A stretch of 64,000 bases of DNA from Comamonadaceae bacterium (GCA_947443645.1 CANEXF010000012.1:45782-109781), one strand, 5' to 3'. Positions 8,880-19,437 are shown, numbered from the stretch's first letter. A program made the numbers and translations. The notes: generated by a model from the letters alone, not told the origin.

Positions 8880-11236
8880 TTTTTCTTTGAAAGTTCACGG
8901 TAGAGCTGATCGCGCCCGCTCAAATAGGGCTGGGGCCAACTGACGTGGCGGCTTTGCAGTTTGGCCGCCTCGTGCAAGGTCCAGGCCGGATCTGCCAAGT
9001 GCGGCCGTGCAATCGCGCACAGGTCGGCGCGGCCCGCAGCGATGATGCTGTTGACCTGGTCCGCCTCGGAGATGGCGCCCACTGCAATCGTCTGTATGCC
9101 CACCTCGTTGCGTATGCGGTCGGAAAAAGGTGTCTGGTACATGCGCCCGTACACCGGCTTGGCCGCTCGCGTGGTCTGGCCGGAGGACACGTCAATGACG
9201 TCGCAGCCTGCGGCCTTGAACAGTCTGGCAATGGCAACCGCGTCGTCCGCAGTGTTGCCGCCTGGCGCCCAGTCGTGCGCCGAGATGCGTACGCTCATAG
9301 GCAAATGTGCGGGCCAGACGGCGCGCATTGCGGCAAAAACTTCCAGCGGATAACGGCAGCGCTTTTCCAGGCTGCCGCCATAGTCATCGCTGCGCTGATT
9401 GGTGAGCGGCGTGATAAAGCTTGACAGGAGATAGCCGTGCGCGCAGTGCAGTTCCAGCCAGTCAAAACCGGCATCAATTGCGTAGCGGGTTGATGTCACG
9501 AAATCAGCCGTGACCCGGTTCATGTCTTGCCGCGTCATCGCATGCGCTATCTGGTTTGTCGGCCCGTAAGCCACAGCGCTGGCCGCCAACAAGGGCCAGT
9601 TGCCCTCTGCGAGCGGCTCGTCTGGGGCTTCCCAGCCGAGCTGCGTGGATCCCTTGGGCCCGCTGTGGCCCAGCTGCAGGCCGATCTTGGCACCGGCGCC
9701 GCTTGTATGGACAAAATCGGTAATGCGCTTGAAAGCTTTAGCCTGCTCTTTATTCCACAGTCCAGGGCAACCCGGCGTGATGCGACCTTCAGGCGAAGGC
9801 GAAGTCATCTCGACAAAAACCAAGCCTGCCCCGCCAAGGGCGCGCGCGCCTAGATGCACAAGATGAAAGTCCTGCGCTACGCCTTCTATCGCGCTGTAGG
9901 TCGCCATGGGAGAGACGACGATCCGGTTTTTGAGTGTCAGTTCGCGAACCGTCAAAGGCAGCAACATGGGCGGCGGGGCAGATGCAACCCCCATGCTTGC
10001 TGCGCTACCCCCCGAGGGCGCCGTCGCTTGCTCGGGGCGGCCCTTCGCGGCGCGGTCCGGATTGGCCAGCCATTGCTCGTAGCCCTGCAACCAGCTCGCA
10101 TCGCGCACGCGCAGGTTTTCATGGCTGATGCGCTGCGAACGCGTCATCATGGAATAAAAGAACTGCTCGGCTTGCAGTCCGCTGTAACGGTCCACGTTTT
10201 CAAACCATTCGGTCGAGTTGCGCGCGGCATTTTGTATCTTCAGCACTTCGACCGACCTGACGGCTTCGTAAGCCTGAAGCGCCTGATCGTTCCCCTGCTG
10301 TGCGGCCAAGCAGTTGCTCAGCTCTATCGCATCTTCAAGCGCCAGCTTGGTGCCGCTGCCAATCGAGAAGTGCGCCGTGTGGGCGGCATCGCCCATGAGC
10401 ACGATGGGCACGCTCCGGCCGTCAATGTTTTCGCGGTGTACCCAGTGCTCGCACACCACGCGCGGAAAGCGTATCCAGATGGCCGAACCACGCACATGCG
10501 TGGCGTTGTTCATCAACGCGTTGCCATCGAGGTATTTGGCGAAGAGGCGCTCGCAAAATGCGATGCCATCTTCCTGGCTCATCTGGTCCAGCCCATGGGC
10601 TTTCCAGACGGCTTCGGGTGTCTCGACAATAAACGTCGAGGTGCTGTCATCAAACTTGTAGGCGTGCGCGGCAAACCAGCCGTACTCTGTCTGCTCGAAT
10701 GCAAAGGTAAAGGCGTCAAAGGTCTTGTGCGTTCCAAGCCAGACAAAGCGGCAGGCCCGCAGTTCAACATCAGGCTGGTATGTCGCCGCGTAACGGGTGC
10801 GGATTCGGCTGTTCAGTCCATCGCTGGCAATGACGAGGTCTGCCTGGTACCGGCGCGCCATGTCCTGGTCGTCCTGGACATCGTTTTCAAAGACCAGGTC
10901 CACGCCCAACTCAATGCAGCGCTCTTGCAGGATATTGAGCAGACGCTTTCGGCCTATGCCGCAAAAGCCGTGGCCGCCCGAGCGGACGCTGCGGCCCTTG
11001 AAGAACATCTCGACATCATCCCAGTGGTTGAAGGCGTTGCCTATCAACTGGGCGCTGACCGGGTCGGCAGTACGCAGATTACCGAGGGTCTGGTCAGACA
11101 GCACAACGCCCCAACCAAAGGTGTCAAACGGACGGTTGCGCTCCACCACCGTGACCACATGCTCCGGGTCTTGCAGTTTCATCAGCAAGGCGAAATACAA
11201 ACCTGCGGGACCGCCGCCCAGACAAAGAATGCGCAT
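8876..11236 (-). CDS. 2-aminobenzoyl-CoA (or salicylyl-CoA) monooxygenase/reductase
   Basis: A two-domain flavoenzyme of about 786 residues. The N-terminal half is a class A FAD monooxygenase with [10 protein letters not shown] at the start, [10 protein letters not shown] near 140 and [16 protein letters not shown] near 282. The C-terminal half, from about residue 426, is an old-yellow-enzyme reductase ([38 protein letters not shown]). This fusion is the hallmark of 2-aminobenzoyl-CoA monooxygenase/reductase (ACMR), which hydroxylates and then reduces the aromatic ring using NAD(P)H. Salicylyl-CoA 5-hydroxylases are annotated with the same architecture, so the substrate stays open. I chose the ATG at 11236; a TTG two codons upstream also fits. 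The linker (about 396-425) is encoded by a repeat element. Confidence 0.93.
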   Translation of the reverse strand: MRILCLGGGPAGLYFALLMKLQDPEHVVTVVERNRPFDTFGWGVVLSDQTLGNLRTADPVSAQLIGNAFNHWDDVEMFFKGRSVRSGGHGFCGIGRKRLLNILQERCIELGVDLVFENDVQDDQDMARRYQADLVIASDGLNSRIRTRYAATYQPDVELRACRFVWLGTHKTFDAFTFAFEQTEYGWFAAHAYKFDDSTSTFIVETPEAVWKAHGLDQMSQEDGIAFCERLFAKYLDGNALMNNATHVRGSAIWIRFPRVVCEHWVHRENIDGRSVPIVLMGDAAHTAHFSIGSGTKLALEDAIELSNCLAAQQGNDQALQAYEAVRSVEVLKIQNAARNSTEWFENVDRYSGLQAEQFFYSMMTRSQRISHENLRVRDASWLQGYEQWLANPDRAAKGRPEQATAPSGGSAASMGVASAPPPMLLPLTVRELTLKNRIVVSPMATYSAIEGVAQDFHLVHLGARALGGAGLVFVEMTSPSPEGRITPGCPGLWNKEQAKAFKRITDFVHTSGAGAKIGLQLGHSGPKGSTQLGWEAPDEPLAEGNWPLLAASAVAYGPTNQIAHAMTRQDMNRVTADFVTSTRYAIDAGFDWLELHCAHGYLLSSFITPLTNQRSDDYGGSLEKRCRYPLEVFAAMRAVWPAHLPMSVRISAHDWAPGGNTADDAVAIARLFKAAGCDVIDVSSGQTTRAAKPVYGRMYQTPFSDRIRNEVGIQTIAVGAISEADQVNSIIAAGRADLCAIARPHLADPAWTLHEAAKLQSRHVSWPQPYLSGRDQLYRELSKKN
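9964..10062. repeat. GC-rich dispersed element, copy 1, inside the ACMR gene
   Basis: The stretch holds GCTACCCCCCGAGGGCGCC and GCTCGGGGCGGCCC blocks and encodes only the Ala/Gly/Ser/Pro-rich linker between the two flavin domains. Its reverse complement shares the order GGCCCC-GGGGGG-CAGC-GCAA-GGGGG with 46523-46616 in the livH-livK spacer. The in-frame insertion adds roughly 30 residues without disturbing either domain. Confidence 0.6.
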
Positions 11237-11264
11237 GATCAATAGGCCCCATAGATTAATCGAG

Positions 11265-11298
11265 CTTTAATTGTTTAGGCTTAAAGTAAGTTCGTCAA
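11265..11298 (-). promoter_or_regulatory. Predicted promoter and MarR-type operator of the aromatic CoA operon
   Basis: Read on the minus strand, TTGACG (11293-11298) and AACAAT (11270-11275) are separated by 17 bp and lie upstream of the ACMR start. A perfect inverted repeat, CTTTAA-N10-TTAAAG (11265-11286), covers the -10 hexamer. It is a good candidate binding site for the MarR protein encoded in the same operon. This is prediction only. Confidence 0.5.
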
Positions 11299-11381
11299 GC
11301 GGGGTTTTTACGGAGTCCTTCGCGTCAGGCAAAGGCAGGCGCAGGCCGCAGTGATAGTCCCCTTTGAGACAGACACGAGGT

Positions 11382-12317
11382 TTATCTGGCGGGCGCTGTG
11401 CGCACTGGGCGTTTGAACAAGTCACAAACCAGTGCGCGCATCCATTGGTGCGCGGGGTCCTTGTCGGTGCTGCTATGCCAGACCAGTCGGACCTCATAAG
11501 TCGGTGCGCCAGGAATGCCCCAGACCCTGAAGTCATGGCGCTCGTGCAAATTCTGCGCGTACATTTCGGGCACTATGCACAACAGGTTCGATGTAAGCGC
11601 CAGCTCGGGCATGGCGCCGAAGTGACGCGCCCGCAGCACAATGCGGTCTTCGAGTTTCATGCGCAGCAGCATCTGCTCCACGCTGCCGTGAAAGGTCGCC
11701 GTCGGTGACGCCACCACAAAAGAGGCTTGTGCCATTTGTTGTGCGCTCAGGTTGCGGCCGCTGCGGCCTGATGCTGGTCGCCAATGCGGCGCCGCGACGG
11801 CGACGTAGTTTTCGCGAAACAGCAGCTCGGTCCGTATGCCTCTTTGCCGCGGCTGCAAGATTCCGATCGCCAGGTCAATCTCGCGCGCCTCCAGCGCTGC
11901 AGCAACATCGACCGCCGCCACCGAGATATTTGACAATCGCGCACTTGGCGCCTGACGCCGCAATTCGCCCGCCAGCGCCGGCAAAAAAAGCATTTCACCA
12001 AGGTCGGACAGCGACAGTTGCCAATGCCTGTCGCTATGCATGGGCTCAAAATCTTCATGCCCAGAAAGCAGAGCTTCCAACGCCAGCAGTTGCGCAAACA
12101 CGGCGGGCGCCAGGCGCTCGCACAAGCGCGTGGGCTTGAGGCCAGACGGTGCGCGCACAAAAAGTTCGTCTTCAAAATAATCGCGCAGGCGCGCCAGCGC
12201 ATTGCTGGTGGCTGGCTGCGAGAGCGACAGGGTCTTGCCTGCCTTGGTGACTGAACCGGTCCTGTGGACGGCGGCCAACACGCGCAACAAGTTCAGGTCA
12301 AGCTGCCGAAAGTTCAT
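11382..12317 (-). CDS. LysR-family transcriptional regulator
   Basis: A 311-residue LysR regulator. The N-terminal helix-turn-helix is LRVLAAVHRTGSVTKAGKTLSLSQPATSNALARLRDYF (about residues 10-48), followed by the usual effector-binding domain. It is divergent from iorA with a 114-bp gap holding a perfect palindrome (12369-12385), so control of the ior/TRAP operon and of itself is the natural reading. Its 3' end also points toward the aminobenzoyl-CoA operon 145 bp away, so it could have a role there. The domain most resembles NodD/NahR-type members in having 'DLNLLRVL', but the ligand is unknown. Confidence 0.93.
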   Translation of the reverse strand: MNFRQLDLNLLRVLAAVHRTGSVTKAGKTLSLSQPATSNALARLRDYFEDELFVRAPSGLKPTRLCERLAPAVFAQLLALEALLSGHEDFEPMHSDRHWQLSLSDLGEMLFLPALAGELRRQAPSARLSNISVAAVDVAAALEAREIDLAIGILQPRQRGIRTELLFRENYVAVAAPHWRPASGRSGRNLSAQQMAQASFVVASPTATFHGSVEQMLLRMKLEDRIVLRARHFGAMPELALTSNLLCIVPEMYAQNLHERHDFRVWGIPGAPTYEVRLVWHSSTDKDPAHQWMRALVCDLFKRPVRTAPAR

Positions 12318-12368
12318 CGCGACCTCTCCTTGGATAGTGATCAGGGTTGTCCCCTATTATTCACCAAA

Positions 12369-12385
12369 CGGATGTGCTTCATCCG
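12369..12385. promoter_or_regulatory. Perfect palindrome in the lysR-iorA intergenic region
   Basis: CGGATG (12369-12374), a TGCTT spacer and CATCCG (12380-12385) form a perfect inverted repeat in the 114-bp gap between the divergent lysR and iorA genes. The size and position fit a LysR-type operator. A small RNA hairpin in the iorA leader is the alternative. Confidence 0.5.
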
Positions 12386-12431
12386 CAAAATCCATTAGAC
12401 GTATGCGGTTCAGCTGCGTAAATTGCGCTTC

Positions 12432-14636
12432 ATGGCAGAAAGATCATTTACTCACGAAGTCGAAAAACTCCGCCTTGGCGCAGGCGAAGAATTTCGCGGC
12501 GAAGGGATTTTGGCGGTCACCAAAGCCCTCTTGCAATCGGGTGTGTCCTATGTCGCAGGCTACCAGGGTGCGCCGATTTCACATCTGATGGATGTGCTGA
12601 CCGACGCCAACGACATACTCGAGGAACTTGGCGTTCACTTCGAGCACAGCGCGTCTGAAGCGACGGCGACTGCAACCTTGGCCGCGTCGGTCAACTATCC
12701 GCTGCGCGGCGCGGTCACATTCAAGTCCACGGTGGGCACCAACGTGGCTTCTGACGCGCTGGCCAACCTGGCCTCCGGCGGCGTGATTGGTGGCGCCATG
12801 CTGATCGTCGGGGAGGACTACGGCGAGGGCTCCAGCATCATGCAGGAGCGTTCGCATGCTTTTGCAATGAAGTCTCAGGTGTGGCTGATAGACCCGCGCC
12901 CGAATCTGCCAAGCATAGTACGCGCCGTGGAGATGGGTTTTGAACTGTCCGAAGCGAGCAACACGCCGGTGATGCTGGAGCTGCGCATACGTGCCTGCCA
13001 TGTGCATGGGCGCTTTCCGACCAAGGACAACAAGAGGCCGTCGTTCACGCTTAAAGATGCGATTGAAAATCCCGTGCGCGACGTCAGCCGCATTGTGCTG
13101 CCGCCGTCGAGCTATCTGCATGAGCATGAAAAAATAGCACTGCGCTGGCCGGCCGCCGTCAAATTCATTCAGGAGCAGCAACTCAACGAATTTTTTGCTG
13201 AAGGTCTGCAAGACTTCGGCATCGTCTTGCAAGGCGGCTTGTACAACAGCGTGCTGCGCGCGCTCGAACTACTGGGGCTGGCCGATGCTTTTGGCGAGTC
13301 GCAGATTCCGCTGTATGTGCTGAACATCACTTATCCACTGGTGGACGATGAGTTCAAGCGTTTCTGCGCCGGTAAGCGTGGCATTTTGCTGGTCGAAGAA
13401 GGCCAGCCTGACTTCATTGAGCAGAATGTGCACAGCATACTGCGCAAGGCTGACTTTCAAACCCGCGTGCATGGCAAAGACATGCTGCCCATGGCGGGTG
13501 AATACACCGGTGGTGTGGTGCTCAAGGGCATAGCCCGATTCCTGGAAGTCTATGCCCCCGAACTTCTCAAGGCGCAGGAACTTCCGCCGGCGGCTCGGCC
13601 CGCTTCCAGCGGCTTGGCGACCCTCAATGGCGACCCCAAGGTCTTCGCGATCCAGGCCGCATCCGATGAAGTGCAGCCACGGCCACCCTCGTTTTGCACC
13701 GGCTGCCCTGAGCGACCGATTTTCACCGCGATGAAGCTTATCGAGCGCGAACTTGGCCCGCACCATGTGAGCTGCGACATTGGCTGCCACCTTTTTTCAA
13801 TCCTGCCGCCGTTCAATATTGGCGCGACCACTATGGGTTATGGCTTGGGCTGGGCGGGTGCATCGGCCTTCAACACCACGCAAAGCTCCAAACGCACGAT
13901 CTCCATGATGGGTGATGGCGGCTTCTGGCACAACGGCCTGACCAGTGGCGTGGGCAACGCTGTGTTCAATCAGACCGACAACTTGCTGCTGGTGGTGGAT
14001 AACGGCTATTCGGCTGCCACGGGCGGTCAGGACGTGCTGTCATCCAAAGCCCTCAACCCGATTCGCAGCACCAACAACCCGATTGAAAAGGCCGTGCGCG
14101 GTGTCGGTGTGAAATGGGCCAAAACGGTTACCAATACCTATAGCCTGAGCCAGATGCGCGACGTGTTGCGCGAAGCCCTGACCACCAAGGAAAAAGGGCC
14201 CAAGGTCATCATCGCCCAAAGTGAGTGCATGCTGAACCGGCAGCGCCGCGTCAAGCCTCAGATACGAAAACGAATCGAAGGTGGCGAGCGCGTTGTACGT
14301 GAGCGTTTCGGCATTGATCCGGACACGTGTACCGGTGACCACTCCTGCATACGGCTGTCGGGCTGTCCATCCCTGACCATCAAGCCCAATCCCGATCCGC
14401 TGCGGCGTGACCCGATTGCCACCGTCATAGACAGCTGCGTGGGCTGTGGCCTGTGCGGCGAAGTCGCCCACGCGGCCGTGCTGTGCCCTTCGTTTTACCG
14501 CGCAGAAATCATCAACAATCCGAACCGCTGGGACCGCTTCAAAGGCGGTCTGCGCACCCGGGTGATTGGCTGGCTGCAACACCGCATCGAGCGTCGGCTT
14601 GAAGGCCTTTCAGGTCTTGTGGAGACCGGCGCATGA
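12432..14636 (+). CDS. iorA: Indolepyruvate ferredoxin oxidoreductase, alpha-type subunit (IorA)
   Basis: A 734-residue thiamine-diphosphate enzyme subunit. Its N-terminal pyrimidine-binding domain (GEGILAVTKALLQSGVSYVAGYQGAPISH) and C-terminal TPP-binding domain (MMGDGGFWHNGLTSG near residue 490, then LLLVVDNGYSAATGGQD) match IorA. The C-terminus carries iron-sulfur cysteines: one set spaced C-x5-C-x5-CP, the other CVGCGLCG followed by LCPSF. The protein oxidatively decarboxylates arylpyruvates to aryl-acetyl-CoA with a ferredoxin-type acceptor. I chose the ATG at 12432; an in-frame TTG nine bases upstream is possible. It overlaps iorB by 4 bp and shares an operon with a TRAP transporter. 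Confidence 0.92.
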   Translation: MAERSFTHEVEKLRLGAGEEFRGEGILAVTKALLQSGVSYVAGYQGAPISHLMDVLTDANDILEELGVHFEHSASEATATATLAASVNYPLRGAVTFKSTVGTNVASDALANLASGGVIGGAMLIVGEDYGEGSSIMQERSHAFAMKSQVWLIDPRPNLPSIVRAVEMGFELSEASNTPVMLELRIRACHVHGRFPTKDNKRPSFTLKDAIENPVRDVSRIVLPPSSYLHEHEKIALRWPAAVKFIQEQQLNEFFAEGLQDFGIVLQGGLYNSVLRALELLGLADAFGESQIPLYVLNITYPLVDDEFKRFCAGKRGILLVEEGQPDFIEQNVHSILRKADFQTRVHGKDMLPMAGEYTGGVVLKGIARFLEVYAPELLKAQELPPAARPASSGLATLNGDPKVFAIQAASDEVQPRPPSFCTGCPERPIFTAMKLIERELGPHHVSCDIGCHLFSILPPFNIGATTMGYGLGWAGASAFNTTQSSKRTISMMGDGGFWHNGLTSGVGNAVFNQTDNLLLVVDNGYSAATGGQDVLSSKALNPIRSTNNPIEKAVRGVGVKWAKTVTNTYSLSQMRDVLREALTTKEKGPKVIIAQSECMLNRQRRVKPQIRKRIEGGERVVRERFGIDPDTCTGDHSCIRLSGCPSLTIKPNPDPLRRDPIATVIDSCVGCGLCGEVAHAAVLCPSFYRAEIINNPNRWDRFKGGLRTRVIGWLQHRIERRLEGLSGLVETGA

Positions 14637-16225
14637 ACGCCTCGGCAACCCGCATGAGCAGCAGCAAAAACGCAGCGGCCAACAGTCCGCATGCCATCAC
14701 CATCGCCATTCTCGCAATGGGTGGCGAAGGTGGTGGCGTGCTGGCCGACTGGCTGGTCGATCTGGCAGAGCAAAACGGTTATCTTGCCCAAACCACATCA
14801 GTGCCCGGCGTGGCGCAGCGCACGGGCGCCACGGTGTACTACCTGGAGATGTTTCCTGAAGACCGCATTCCTCTGGGATGCCAGCCGGTAATGGCGCTCA
14901 GCCCAGTGCCGGGTGAAGTCGACATTGTCATTGCATCCGAGCTGATGGAGGCTGGCCGGGCACTGCAGCGTGGGTTGGTCACAGGCGACCGCACCACCTT
15001 CGTTGCGTCCACACACCGGGTCTACTCAATGACCGAGCGAACCGCGATGGGTGATGGCCGCGTTGATTCCGACAAGCTGGTCAAGGGTGGGCTTGCCGCA
15101 GCGAAGCAGTTCATCAGCGCCGACTTTGCGCAGATTGCTGACGTCACTGGCAGCCTGATTGGTCCGGCCCTGTATGGCGCGCTCGCGGCGAGCGGCCGGC
15201 TGCCGTTTACCCGTGCCCAGTTTGAAGACACCATCTCGCGCGGCGGGGTCGGCGTCAAGTCCAGCCTGAAGGCCTTCGCAGCAGGTTTTGATGCCGCTGC
15301 GATAAGCCTGGCGCAAGCGGTCATCGAAGCCGCCGGGAGCGCCGCAACTGCCGCGCCCATCACCGCCTCAGCCACCACGTCTGCGGCATCGTCTCCTCTG
15401 GTTGGCCCAAGACTCAGCGCGCTAAGCGCCCGCATTCAGTCAGATTTCGAGCCTGTCAACCACGCCACGCTCACCGCCGGCATCCTGCGCGCGGCTGACT
15501 ACCAGGATGTCAATTACGCGTCGCTATACCTCGACCTGCTCAAGCCACTCGTCGCAGTCTTGCCTAAAGACACAGCGCTGGCGACCGAGCTGATGGACGA
15601 AACCGCGCGCCACCTCGCGCTGTGGATGTCCTACGAGGACACGGTGCGTGTTGCCGACCTGAAAACTCGGCGCTCGCGCTTCAAGCGCGTCGGCGGTGAA
15701 GTGAAACTGAGCCAGACGCAGCATCTGGGCATCAATGAATTCCTGCATCCACGGCTGGAGGAAATTGCCGATACGCTGCCCGCAGGCCTGGGCCGGTGGC
15801 TGCTCGCAACCCGCTGGGCGCGCGCCTGCGTCGAATCATTCACCCGCAAGGGCCGTGTGGTGCAGACCAGTTCCATTCGCGGTTACTTGCTGTTGTACGC
15901 GATTGCAGCGATGCGGCCGCTCCGGCCCAAGTCGCTGCGTTTTGGCATCGAACATCAGCGCATCAGGGGCTGGCTGGCCAGCATCGCGGAGCTGGCGCCG
16001 ACCCAAGCAGCGCTGGCGCTCGAGGTCGCCCGTGCGCAGCGCCTGGTCAAGGGTTATGGCGACACGCATGCGCGTGGATGGGGCAATTTCCAGAAGGTGA
16101 TGGCCAAACTCCCGCTGCTGCAAGCCATGCCTAATGGCCAGGCCCAGCTCAAGGCACTGGTGACGGCCGCACTGGCCGATGACACGGGCAAGGCGCTTGA
16201 GCAGATGTTGGCCACCGCGCGTTAG
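14633..16225 (+). CDS. iorB: Indolepyruvate oxidoreductase, beta-type subunit with C-terminal extension
   Basis: A 530-residue protein. Residues 22-210 or so match the gamma/beta subunit of 2-oxoacid:ferredoxin oxidoreductases (ILAMGGEGGGVLADWLVDLAEQNG, then TTSVPGVAQRTGATVYYLEM). An alanine/serine/threonine-rich linker (about 235-262) leads to a long helical domain found in proteobacterial IorB fusions, much longer than the archaeal subunit of about 200 residues. It partners with IorA encoded immediately upstream (ATGA overlap). The function of the extension is unclear; electron transfer or subunit docking is a guess. Confidence 0.9.
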   Translation: MNASATRMSSSKNAAANSPHAITIAILAMGGEGGGVLADWLVDLAEQNGYLAQTTSVPGVAQRTGATVYYLEMFPEDRIPLGCQPVMALSPVPGEVDIVIASELMEAGRALQRGLVTGDRTTFVASTHRVYSMTERTAMGDGRVDSDKLVKGGLAAAKQFISADFAQIADVTGSLIGPALYGALAASGRLPFTRAQFEDTISRGGVGVKSSLKAFAAGFDAAAISLAQAVIEAAGSAATAAPITASATTSAASSPLVGPRLSALSARIQSDFEPVNHATLTAGILRAADYQDVNYASLYLDLLKPLVAVLPKDTALATELMDETARHLALWMSYEDTVRVADLKTRRSRFKRVGGEVKLSQTQHLGINEFLHPRLEEIADTLPAGLGRWLLATRWARACVESFTRKGRVVQTSSIRGYLLLYAIAAMRPLRPKSLRFGIEHQRIRGWLASIAELAPTQAALALEVARAQRLVKGYGDTHARGWGNFQKVMAKLPLLQAMPNGQAQLKALVTAALADDTGKALEQMLATAR

Positions 16226-16235
16226 TCCGCATTGA

Positions 16236-17261
<1,026 letters not shown>

Positions 17262-17278
17262 CCGTCGGCCATATCCAG

Positions 17279-17809
17279 GTGATTGACCAAATCTCGGCCA
17301 TTTACGGCCGCTTCCTTGCCTGGCTGGCCATGCTGGGCTGCGCCATCCTGATGGCCATGATGCTGATCATCGTGGTCGATGTCGCCCTGCGCAATCTGGC
17401 TATTGATGGCCTGCCTGGCGGCTTGGCCTGGAGCACCGAAATCTCCGAGCTGATGCTTTACCTGATCACCATGTGTGTGGCGCCCTGGCTGTTGCGCCAG
17501 GGCCAGCACATACGTGTGGACATCGTGCTGCAGAGTATTCCGGCCCGGCTGGCCTGGTACTTTGAATGGCTGGGCGATCTGATTGGAATGGGTTGCTGCT
17601 TGGTGGTCGCGTGCTATGGCGCGCAAGCGGCATGGTCTAGCTACCTTTCGGGCGCCGTCAACATCAAGACCCTGGTGACGCCGGAGTGGTGGGCGCTGGC
17701 GCCCTTGCCGCTGGTATTTGTCTTACTTGGAATCGAAATGATCTTTCGTATGATCCGGCTGCAGCGCGGCGTGCGCGGCCCTCGCCATGACGCAGTGGGC
17801 GCAGCATGA
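17279..17809 (+). CDS. TRAP transporter small permease (DctQ family)
   Basis: A 176-residue inner-membrane protein with four predicted membrane spans near residues 14-38, 50-68, 88-112 and 135-156. This is the normal size and topology of the DctQ subunit, which links receptor and large permease. WSTEISELMLYLITM is typical of the second span. The start is a GTG at 17279. It is separated by 17 bp from the receptor gene and overlaps dctM by 4 bp. Confidence 0.92.
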   Translation: MIDQISAIYGRFLAWLAMLGCAILMAMMLIIVVDVALRNLAIDGLPGGLAWSTEISELMLYLITMCVAPWLLRQGQHIRVDIVLQSIPARLAWYFEWLGDLIGMGCCLVVACYGAQAAWSSYLSGAVNIKTLVTPEWWALAPLPLVFVLLGIEMIFRMIRLQRGVRGPRHDAVGAA

Positions 17810-19125
17810 GCAGCTGGAGCATTGCCGCGTGGCTGATGCTGGGCGGCTCCACCGTACTGCTGTTTATCGGCATGCCGGTGGCTTTGACCTTCATTGCCAT
17901 CAATATTGTTGGCGCCTGGCTATACATGGGCGGCGAACCCGGACTGGTACAGCTGGCACGCAGCAGCGTGAGCTCGGTCACGGCCTTTTCACTGACACCC
18001 ATTCCGCTGTTTGTCCTCATGGGCGAGATCCTGTTTCACACCGGCCTGGCACTCAAGGTTATTGAAGGTGTCGAGCGCCTGATTGACCGCATACCGGGTC
18101 GGCTGGCGGTGGTCGCCGTTGTCGCGGGAACCGTGTTTTCTGCCATTTCGGGCTCGACCATTGCGACCACTGCCATGCTGGGCTCGCTGATGCTGCCTGT
18201 CATGCTGTCACGCGGCTATCACCCGACCATTGCTGTTGGGCCCATCATGGCGATTGGTGCTGTAGACATGCTGATTCCTCCTTCGGCACTCACCGTGCTG
18301 TTGGGCTCACTTTCTGGCATTTCAATTTCCAAACTGCTCATCGGTGGTGTGGTGCCTGGCGTGATTCTGTCGATCGCATTTGTTGCGTGGATCATTCTTC
18401 GTGTCAGCATCAGCCCGCAGCTCGCACCGGCCGACAAGGGCGAGGTGCAATACCGCGGCTGGGCTCGCTGGAGTCTGTTTTTTGCTTATGTGCTGCCGAC
18501 GCTGTCGATTTTCGGCGTCGTCGTTGGCGCACTGGCCGCAGGTTGGGCAACGCCCACCGAATGCGCGGCCCTGGGCGCCTTTTCCACCATGCTGCTGGCG
18601 CTGTGTTACCGAGCCTTGACCTGGGGCGCCGTGGTCAAGGCACTCAAGGGCACGGCAGGCATATCAGGCATGATTCTTTTCATCATTTTGGGTGCCACCA
18701 CGTTCGCGCAAATCCTGTCGTTTTCAGGCGCGAGCAACGGGCTGGTGCAGTTCATCACCGGACAAGGTCTCTCAACCAACATGATTGTGGTCGGGATGAT
18801 GCTGATGCTTGTTTTTCTGGGCATCTTCGTTGATCAGGTCAGCATGATGATGATCACTCTGCCCATCTTCATGCCGGTGGTGCAGGCGCTGGGCATAGAC
18901 CCGGTCTGGTTCGGCGTGATGTTCTTGATCTGTATGCAGCTTGGCCTGCTGCTGCCGCCGCACGGGCTGCTGCTGATGACCATGCGCGGCGTGGCACCGC
19001 CCTCGGTCACCATGGCGCATATTTTCATGGCTGTCATTCCTTATGTGGTGATGAGCCTGATCTTGCTGGCCGCTGTGTTCTGGCTGCCCGGCATCGCCAC
19101 CTGGCTACCCCGGCTGATTGGCTAA
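17806..19125 (+). CDS. TRAP transporter large permease (DctM family)
   Basis: A 439-residue polytopic membrane protein with about 12 hydrophobic segments. DctM hallmarks include FIGMPVALTFIAINIVGAW, SGSTIATTAMLGSLMLPVM, AIGAVDMLIPPSALTVLLG and GLLLPPHGLLLMTMRGVAP. It forms the sodium- or proton-coupled translocation pore with DctQ, driven by the receptor encoded at 16293. It ends the operon; a strong hairpin terminator follows at 19136-19161. Confidence 0.95.
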   Translation: MSSWSIAAWLMLGGSTVLLFIGMPVALTFIAINIVGAWLYMGGEPGLVQLARSSVSSVTAFSLTPIPLFVLMGEILFHTGLALKVIEGVERLIDRIPGRLAVVAVVAGTVFSAISGSTIATTAMLGSLMLPVMLSRGYHPTIAVGPIMAIGAVDMLIPPSALTVLLGSLSGISISKLLIGGVVPGVILSIAFVAWIILRVSISPQLAPADKGEVQYRGWARWSLFFAYVLPTLSIFGVVVGALAAGWATPTECAALGAFSTMLLALCYRALTWGAVVKALKGTAGISGMILFIILGATTFAQILSFSGASNGLVQFITGQGLSTNMIVVGMMLMLVFLGIFVDQVSMMMITLPIFMPVVQALGIDPVWFGVMFLICMQLGLLLPPHGLLLMTMRGVAPPSVTMAHIFMAVIPYVVMSLILLAAVFWLPGIATWLPRLIG

Positions 19126-19135
19126 CGGCTTGCAT

Positions 19136-19161
19136 GGGGCCTGTGGCCCCGTGGTTTTTTT
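19136..19161 (+). terminator. Rho-independent terminator after the TRAP operon
   Basis: GGGGCC-TGT-GGCCCC, then GTGG and seven T residues, 11 bp after the dctM stop. This is a textbook intrinsic terminator on the plus strand. Confidence 0.85.
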
Positions 19162-19437
19162 GAAGAGCGCTCAATCCCACGCATTGCAGTGCCGAGCGAG
19201 GTGCAGAGGCGGCGCATCCGCCGCGTTTGCTCTGCCTTTTTAACTGCGGGTAAACACCCTCCGAACGGTCGACTGGTGCGTCAATATCCGGGCTGAAAAA
19301 CGGCAGCACATTCCGCCTGCTGGAATACTCGTCATGCGGTAGGCCAACGAGCTGTTTTGCGCCAGCCAGATGCGCGCTGTTTCCATACACTCTGCCTAAA
19401 AAAATAACACAACGTTATCTGGACAGGAGACACAAGC
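19162..19437. other. Intergenic stretch with a small inverted repeat
   Basis: No convincing gene lies here; the open frames are short and lack family likeness. A 15-bp inverted repeat ATAAC-ACAAC-GTTAT lies at 19404-19418, just ahead of the ribosome site (AGGAGA) of the Bug gene at 19438. It could be an operator in the leader of that gene. The regulator is unknown. Confidence 0.35.

Noticed and set aside
9854..11245. Long plus-strand open frame (463 codons) opposite the ACMR gene
   Set aside because: It is fully antisense to a strongly conserved enzyme, has no family likeness and arises from GC-rich codon bias.
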